This document shows, piece after piece, positions 29,867 through 34,020 of a stretch of 34,020 nt of DNA. The stretch is taken from contig CAMVGH010000018.1 of assembly GCA_947166945.1 (NCBI GenBank), forward strand, positions 1 to 34,020, in the 5' to 3' direction. The translations under genes and the position numbers were made by a program. Source of the stretch: an uncultured Clostridia bacterium. Lineage in GTDB: Bacteria > Bacillota > Clostridia > Oscillospirales > Ruminococcaceae. Below the pieces are notes generated by a model, which saw nothing but the letters and a program-made list of their open reading frames with translations, did no database searches and was not told where the DNA came from. Each line of letters opens with the position of its first letter. The stretch's first letter is position 1.

Positions 29867-31251
29867 TTTTGCTCCCCCTTTCGTAAAAAGCGGTTCAATT
29901 CCTCGACCGAAGCGCCGTTCTCCAGCATTCTGCGCTGTAAGGACGGTGACGGATCCTCGACCTTGATGTGTTCGCCCTTGATGATGAACTTTCCGTCCTC
30001 GACACGATTCTCGCTGATCTTGTAGCGGTACAGCGTATGGTATTCGCGCTCGCCGTCCGGCTTTATCTCGCATTCCATGATCTCCATGATACGGCGCTGC
30101 TTGTTTTCAAGCTGCTTGGCGTACACGACTATCGGGAATGCCTCGGTTACAAGGTTCAGAATGACGGTATCATCGACATTCGGGTATTTTCTCTTGCAGA
30201 GCGTAACCATTCTGCGCCATGTGGCTTCGCAGGAGTTCGAGTGTATTGTGGTGATAACGGTATGGCCTGTTCGAGCCGCTTCCTGAGCGGAATCTGCCTC
30301 GCTCGATCTCATTTCTCCGACTACTATGTAATCGGGGTGGAAACGCAGAGACATATCGAGCAAGTTGTCCTGTGTGATACTTTTCTTTTCGTCCTCAGAT
30401 TCACGGGTTATCGTATGAATTACCTTGTTTACGATCTTTCCATTCTCATCACGCTCCACAAGGTCAAGTTCACGAGAACCCGCTTCAATAGTGAAGATAC
30501 GCTTATTATGAGGTATCGTTGTGAGCAGCCAGCCTGTGAGCGTCGTTTTACCGGACGAGGTCGCGCCCGCGACAGTTGTAGAAGCACCGTAGCGAACAGC
30601 GAACGAAAGAAAATCCATCATTTCTTCGGTAGCCGTGCCATGCTTGATGAAGTCCTCTTTGGTGAGGTGCTGGGAATTGACGATTCGGATAGATGCCGCA
30701 ACACCGACATCTTCATCGACAAGAGGGGTTTTTAGCACCGCAATTCTTATGTTCTTGGAGAGATGTCCGAGAATAGCCGGAGAAGTGTTATCCAACACCA
30801 TTCCGGAAACGTGCAGCATTCTTCTGACGATATTTATGGCATGGTCGGGGCTTTCAAATTTCTCGTCAATCTTGACAGTCTCACCGCTTGAATACTGCAC
30901 CTCGATATCGTCCCATGAGTTGATGTTTATTTCTTCAATGCCCGTACCAAAGATGTATTTCGTGAGGAACGAAAACTCTGCCATTTCGGTGTAGAGCTTG
31001 TCAATAAGCTCCTGCTGCGTCATGTCCGCGACCGTCAGACGGTGGTCAAGGAGGTACTTTCCGATGTACCTCTTGACCTGTGCCTTGACTTCCTCGTTGC
31101 CCGTGCCTATGTTGTTTATGCCGTCAACGACCAGTGCCGAGTATTTGCTCGAAACGTATGACTGTACCTCTTCGAGGACCTCCGAAAACTGCTTGGTATC
31201 GCTTGATCTGTAGAATAAGTTCTGTGTGTTTGTATTTGCTGTTAATGCCAT
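29863..31251 (-). CDS. tadA: TadA/CpaF-type secretion ATPase (VirB11 superfamily)
   Basis: 462 residues from ATG 31251 (AGGGTG upstream; GTG 31260 is the alternative). The VirB11/CpaF domain has Walker A GATSSGKT (229-236), an Asp box region RIFTIEAGSRELDL (251-264), Walker B YIVVGEMR (308-315) and the His box TGHTVITTIHS. The N-terminal half holds the FGTGIEEININSWDDIEV segment typical of CpaF. It supplies energy for Flp pilus polymerisation. No separate VirB11 is present in the T4SS part, so it could in principle serve both machines; neighbours (TadZ, TadB, TadC) favour the pilus. Confidence 0.92.
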   Translation of the reverse strand: MALTANTNTQNLFYRSSDTKQFSEVLEEVQSYVSSKYSALVVDGINNIGTGNEEVKAQVKRYIGKYLLDHRLTVADMTQQELIDKLYTEMAEFSFLTKYIFGTGIEEININSWDDIEVQYSSGETVKIDEKFESPDHAINIVRRMLHVSGMVLDNTSPAILGHLSKNIRIAVLKTPLVDEDVGVAASIRIVNSQHLTKEDFIKHGTATEEMMDFLSFAVRYGASTTVAGATSSGKTTLTGWLLTTIPHNKRIFTIEAGSRELDLVERDENGKIVNKVIHTITRESEDEKKSITQDNLLDMSLRFHPDYIVVGEMRSSEADSAQEAARTGHTVITTIHSNSCEATWRRMVTLCKRKYPNVDDTVILNLVTEAFPIVVYAKQLENKQRRIMEIMECEIKPDGEREYHTLYRYKISENRVEDGKFIIKGEHIKVEDPSPSLQRRMLENGASVEELNRFLRKGEQK

Positions 31252-31256
31252 AGTTA

Positions 31257-32111
31257 TCACCCTAACTCAAATATTTCGTTGGATATCTTTGCTACCGATT
31301 TACGGAAGTCCTTGCTGTCCTTCGCGGAGAGCGCTCCGAACAGGTTTCCGGCAAGGAACTGCTGATGTACTTCCTCGGAATGCGGTATTTTGAACGATAC
31401 GCCGCCTACGACCTGCTCGATGTTCTCGTCAGCCTGAAACGCGTCTATATTGCTTGCCGCCTTGTACTGCTTGTTGACATTGAACTTATTGTCGAGCAGC
31501 ACGGGCATCTGCGACGACAGGTAGCTTATGGATTTAAGGTCGCAGGACACAAGGCGCAGAACCGCGTCCGAGTCGATCAGCGCTACCGCCGACAGTATAT
31601 CGTTGGTTATGTTCGATGTGCAGTCGATAATGATGTAGTCAGCCATGCGGCGCAGCTCCGCGAGAAGCTCCTTTGCCTGAGTTTCGGTGTACGGCGCGTA
31701 GGTGAAAGCATTCTCGCCCTTGAGCATTGCAAGCATTGTCAGATACTCGTTGCGCTTGTGCAGGATAGCGTTCTGCTTGATGATACTGCCGGTGACCTCC
31801 GCGGAGGCGAGTATCGTACCGAGCGACACCTCCGCTTCAAGGTCAGACGCGGGGCAGATATACGGGAGCGGCGGTGCGGACATATCCGCAAGCACAAGAA
31901 TAACATTCTTTTTCTGCGCGGCGATATATCTCGCAATTTTGACCGACATAATCGTCTTGCCGGAGGACGGGCTGCCCCAGACCGCAAGTATCTGATTATC
32001 CTTACGGTCGGGCGGCAGTTCAAAACAGTCGCTTTCGGCAATATCGAACTCCATATCGAGTTCCTCGTCCTCATCGCCATGTTTCATAAGCTTATTCAGA
32101 AATGATGCCAT
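31257..32111 (-). CDS. tadZ: TadZ/CpaE-like P-loop ATPase
   Basis: 284 residues from ATG 32111 with GGAGGTGACGG upstream, starting inside the end of the CpaB-like gene. A ParA/MinD-type P-loop is present: QILAVWGSPSSGKTIMSVKI (40-59), followed by VILVLADMSAPPLPYICP and DYIIIDCTSNITNDILSAVA (ADP/Mg-binding strands). TadZ/CpaE positions the pilus machine at the cell pole or membrane. An acidic N-terminal stretch precedes the ATPase. Its end overlaps the TadA start region. Confidence 0.83.
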   Translation of the reverse strand: MASFLNKLMKHGDEDEELDMEFDIAESDCFELPPDRKDNQILAVWGSPSSGKTIMSVKIARYIAAQKKNVILVLADMSAPPLPYICPASDLEAEVSLGTILASAEVTGSIIKQNAILHKRNEYLTMLAMLKGENAFTYAPYTETQAKELLAELRRMADYIIIDCTSNITNDILSAVALIDSDAVLRLVSCDLKSISYLSSQMPVLLDNKFNVNKQYKAASNIDAFQADENIEQVVGGVSFKIPHSEEVHQQFLAGNLFGALSAKDSKDFRKSVAKISNEIFELG

Positions 32112-33054
32112 CGTCCGTCACCTCCGTGGTTTCATCTATGATAACAGCTTCCTCGTCAGCCTCGCTTTCGTCCTCGGTCACAATGTCGGGAATATCAAGC
32201 TCTGCCGTTGTTTCGGCTTCCTCTGTTTCATCGGGAACATCGGGTTCGCTGCCGAACAGCTCGGCTGTTGTTTCCGGTTTCACCTCCGATTCTGTTTCCG
32301 CAGGCTTCTCGGTGACCGTTATCTCAGCCTTATCCTGCAGTATCTTCTCCTGCGCTTCAAGGAACTTGTCTGCGTTCTCCTGCGTTCCGCGGTAAACAAG
32401 GGAAATGTGTATCTCGCCCTCGGCTTCAAGCTCCGCGAGAACTATCGCCTGTGACGGGGAAACGAGAAGTGTTACAGTCTCAGGCAGATCGGTTTCTTCT
32501 TCGCCGTCCGCACGGTATTCGGTTACCTTTTCGTCATTGCCGCGTTTATCTGTAGCCGCGACCACCTGAACATACTGGAGTTCATCGGGTACGACAGTCT
32601 CGCCCTTTTCCTGATAATCCACCGCGATTATGGACACGATGTCGCCGGACATGAGCTTGCCGGAAAGTCCCTTTGCAAACGTGGGGAGAGTCACCGACAT
32701 AACGCGCTTGGAGCCGTTCAGTCCGTAGAGATACACATTTTCGGTCGCGGGAGTATCGCTGATCTTGGTGGAAAGCACATACTCGTCCTTTAACAGCTCA
32801 ACGGCGGCATACTTGCCGACAACATCTTCCTGCTTGGTTATGACATTCGAGGGCAGATTGTACGCTCCGACCTCAACAGTTTCGATATCCTTGCTTGTGA
32901 TCTCCGTACCGACCTTGATGTCGTTCTTGATACGCACGATCTTGGTGAGGTTCGCCGCTGAAGCATTGAAAAGCGGTGTTATCACGAAGCAGATAACGAG
33001 GGCAATGGCGATGCAGAGAACGCCGAGGACAGTTCTGTTTTTAAGAAATTTCAT
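32092..33054 (-). CDS. cpaB: CpaB/RcpC-like SAF-domain pilus protein
   Basis: 320 residues. One N-terminal membrane helix (RTVLGVLCIAIALVICFVIT), then a SAF domain (RIKNDIKVGTEITSKDIETV, LPSNVITKQEDVVGKYAAVE), then the RcpC half (VMSVTLPTFAKGLSGKLMSG onward). Residues about 255-320 are an extracellular Glu/Thr-rich tail ending TDDGIISE. In Gram-negative Tad systems RcpC works with the secretin; no secretin gene is present here, consistent with a Gram-positive host, where the long acidic tail could reach into the cell wall. Confidence 0.82.
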   Translation of the reverse strand: MKFLKNRTVLGVLCIAIALVICFVITPLFNASAANLTKIVRIKNDIKVGTEITSKDIETVEVGAYNLPSNVITKQEDVVGKYAAVELLKDEYVLSTKISDTPATENVYLYGLNGSKRVMSVTLPTFAKGLSGKLMSGDIVSIIAVDYQEKGETVVPDELQYVQVVAATDKRGNDEKVTEYRADGEEETDLPETVTLLVSPSQAIVLAELEAEGEIHISLVYRGTQENADKFLEAQEKILQDKAEITVTEKPAETESEVKPETTAELFGSEPDVPDETEEAETTAELDIPDIVTEDESEADEEAVIIDETTEVTDDGIISE

Positions 33055-33085
33055 ATATCATTTGTCCTTTCATTGAATATATGTT

Positions 33086-33490
33086 TTAAACAAAAAAAGT
33101 AAGTAAATATCCTATTGTTATGAATGGCAGGAACGGCAGATTTTTCGCTGCCGTCCTACCGCGTACTTTTTGAACAACTGCCGATATCCCGTAGAACACC
33201 AGCATCGACAGCTCCGCCGCGAACAGCAGCAGGAGCGTTTTCCAAAGTCCGAGCGACAGGCTCAGAGCCGCAACTGCCTTGACATCACCGCCGCCGATCT
33301 TCGTGAACAGCGCTCCGACAAAGAACATCGCCGCGGGCAGCAGTCCCCACAGATTTTCAAAATGAAAATCTATGAAGGCTGCCAAGGCAATCGCAAGCGA
33401 TATTTCATTTGGTATCGTGCGGTCTTTCAGATCGCAGTACACCTCGATACAGAGCAGGACGATGATGACGGCTGTCTGTATGACCGGCAT
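33086..33490 (-). CDS. tadV: TadV/CpaA-type A24 prepilin peptidase
   Basis: 134 residues, mostly membrane helices. The two catalytic aspartates of the A24 family are visible: Asp20 (VYCDLKDRTIPN) and Asp69 in the GGGD motif (FTKIGGGDVKAV). The length is that of minimal TadV/CpaA enzymes without the methylation domain. It should cleave the Flp pilin encoded just before it and the two pseudopilins. ATG 33490 overlaps the pilin stop (TGATG), so both are translated together. Confidence 0.88.
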   Translation of the reverse strand: MPVIQTAVIIVLLCIEVYCDLKDRTIPNEISLAIALAAFIDFHFENLWGLLPAAMFFVGALFTKIGGGDVKAVAALSLSLGLWKTLLLLFAAELSMLVFYGISAVVQKVRGRTAAKNLPFLPFITIGYLLTFFV

Positions 33491-33771
33491 CAGCCCTTGA
33501 ACTCGAACATTTCCTCGACCTTTCTGGTCACGGTAGGCATTATGGTGTCACCAAACAGAGCATAAAGACCGCCGAGGAGGAGTGCGCCGATAACTACGGC
33601 GATGAGTATCTTAACGCCGCTGTCAACATAGTTCTCTCCGCGGGCGCAAGCTGCAACAGCGGTCATTCTCGCAACTGCGAGTCTTGCTCTGCGGATAACA
33701 CCGGAAATAGTGTTCTTTACGGTCATTGCCGCGCTCTTGACGAATTTCTTGATGTTCTTGATAATGTTCAT
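33490..33771 (-). CDS. flp: Flp-type major pilin with long leader (DUF6133-like)
   Basis: 93 residues with GAAAGGAAAA upstream of ATG 33771. A 45-residue very basic leader ends at Gly45|Glu46 (CARG|ENYVDSG), followed by the pilin helix VKILIAVVIGALLLGGLYAL and a short tail MFEFKG. Gly at -1 and Glu at +1 is the classic prepilin peptidase site, and the mature subunit of about 48 residues matches Flp pilins. The leader is unusually long, where Flp leaders are usually 10-25. The sequence around VKILIAVVIGALLLGGLYAL resembles the DUF6133 family of clostridial elements. Confidence 0.83.
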   Translation of the reverse strand: MNIIKNIKKFVKSAAMTVKNTISGVIRRARLAVARMTAVAACARGENYVDSGVKILIAVVIGALLLGGLYALFGDTIMPTVTRKVEEMFEFKG

Positions 33772-33810
33772 AGTATTTTTTCCTTTCGTATTTAAATATT
33801 TTTGTTTAAC

Positions 33811-34020
33811 TTACATTGTGATGTCGTCGACAGGCTCGTCGTACACGGGCGTTTCAAACTGAGTCGACTGCTTCTGTATCTGCTCTATTGCGAGCTTGTA
33901 CGCCTCGACGACCGCGTCGACAAGCTCCTTGCGGAACTCCGCTGTGGTGGGGAAGCAGATGTCCTTGTACTGCCCGTTCGAGGCTTTGTACGACGGCATA
34001 TTGATGAAGAGCCCATTCTT
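33811..34020 (-). CDS. spoVG: SpoVG-like protein, C-terminal part (runs off the right edge)
   Basis: The frame is open to the right edge and reads KNGLFINMPSYKASNGQYKD, then ICFPTTAEFRKELVDAVV. This matches the conserved LFVxMPS...YxDICFPxxxxFR core of SpoVG. SpoVG proteins are small nucleic-acid-binding regulators, and copies are common on Gram-positive conjugative elements. The ATG at 33999 is internal, not the start. The tail after the SpoVG core (TQFETPVYDEPVDDITM) is an addition that ends in the shared acidic and [LIM]-x-M signature, found 12 kb away from the other examples. Confidence 0.85.
   Translation of the reverse strand, partial: KNGLFINMPSYKASNGQYKDICFPTTAEFRKELVDAVVEAYKLAIEQIQKQSTQFETPVYDEPVDDITM

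Noticed and set aside
29867..30073. N-terminal extension of TadB from 30073
   Set aside because: This part is out of frame inside the TadA gene; ATG 29866 with AGGGGGAG is the real start.
1..34020. CRISPR arrays, tRNA or rRNA genes, IS elements, attachment sites
   Set aside because: No regular repeat-spacer array, cloverleaf, rRNA core, transposase or integrase was found; the element ends are outside the window.

Overview
The window is a stretch of a large integrative conjugative element (or conjugative plasmid) from a Gram-positive anaerobe of the Clostridia, most likely Oscillospiraceae/Ruminococcus-like. The evidence is the Gram-positive type IV secretion (T4SS) gene set (VirD4, VirB4, PrgI/VirB3, TrbL-like VirB6, Maff2-like small membrane protein), strong AGGAGG-type ribosome sites with frequent TTG and GTG starts, no secretin gene, and accessory families typical of such elements (DUF3991/Toprim, DUF3846, DUF6103, DUF4320, DUF6133 and DUF6550-like, ArdA, SpoVG). 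Family names are recalled by pattern, not by database search. Every gene except one is on the minus strand, so transcription runs from high to low coordinates.

Layout, in transcription order. (1) 34020-26341: C-terminus of a SpoVG-like protein, then a Tad/Flp pilus locus (Flp-type pilin, TadV prepilin peptidase, RcpC/CpaB, TadZ, TadA ATPase, TadB, TadC, two TadE/F-like pseudopilins) and a DUF6550-like membrane-anchored protein. (2) 26208-24472: a 578-residue secreted Trp-rich protein, a candidate pilus- or surface-associated adhesin. (3) 24457-21588: a Maff2-like gene split by a complete LtrA-type group II intron (21695-24216). The exon junction, domain V, EBS1-IBS1 and delta-delta' can all be read directly. 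(4) 21583-19801: two tandem paralogues of unknown function, the only plus-strand gene (a YpsA/SLOG-like protein) and a divergent XRE repressor, with a 20-bp palindromic operator between them. (5) 19731-15125: T4SS core (VirB6, PrgI, a cytoplasmic protein, a 347-residue unknown, VirB4). (6) 15082-9125: amidoligase plus gamma-glutamylcyclotransferase-like pair, a VirB1-like stalk without a catalytic domain, small unknowns, two ArdA-like antirestriction proteins, DUF3846 and DUF6103-like proteins. (7) 9124-5254: candidate oriT, MobC-like protein, Sel1-repeat relaxase, winged-helix protein. (8) 5123-1: Toprim primase-like protein, two ribbon-helix-helix proteins, and the VirD4 coupling-protein gene cut at its Walker B motif by a second, unrelated group II intron that runs off the left edge.

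The most unusual signal is at the protein C-termini. Eleven unrelated proteins (SpoVG-like, both tandem paralogues, the 347-residue protein, amidoligase, cyclotransferase, both ArdA-like proteins, the 122-residue protein, the primase-like protein and the tandem RHH protein) all end in [Leu/Ile/Met]-x-Met-COOH, in nearly every case after an acidic stretch. None of the membrane, pilus, secretion-ATPase, MobC or relaxase proteins does. This resembles the layout of known C-terminal T4SS signals (a hydrophobic residue at -3 after a Glu-rich block). It suggests a shared translocation signal that sends primase, antirestriction and DNA-binding helpers into the recipient with the DNA. That reading is an inference; the shared tail itself is directly visible.
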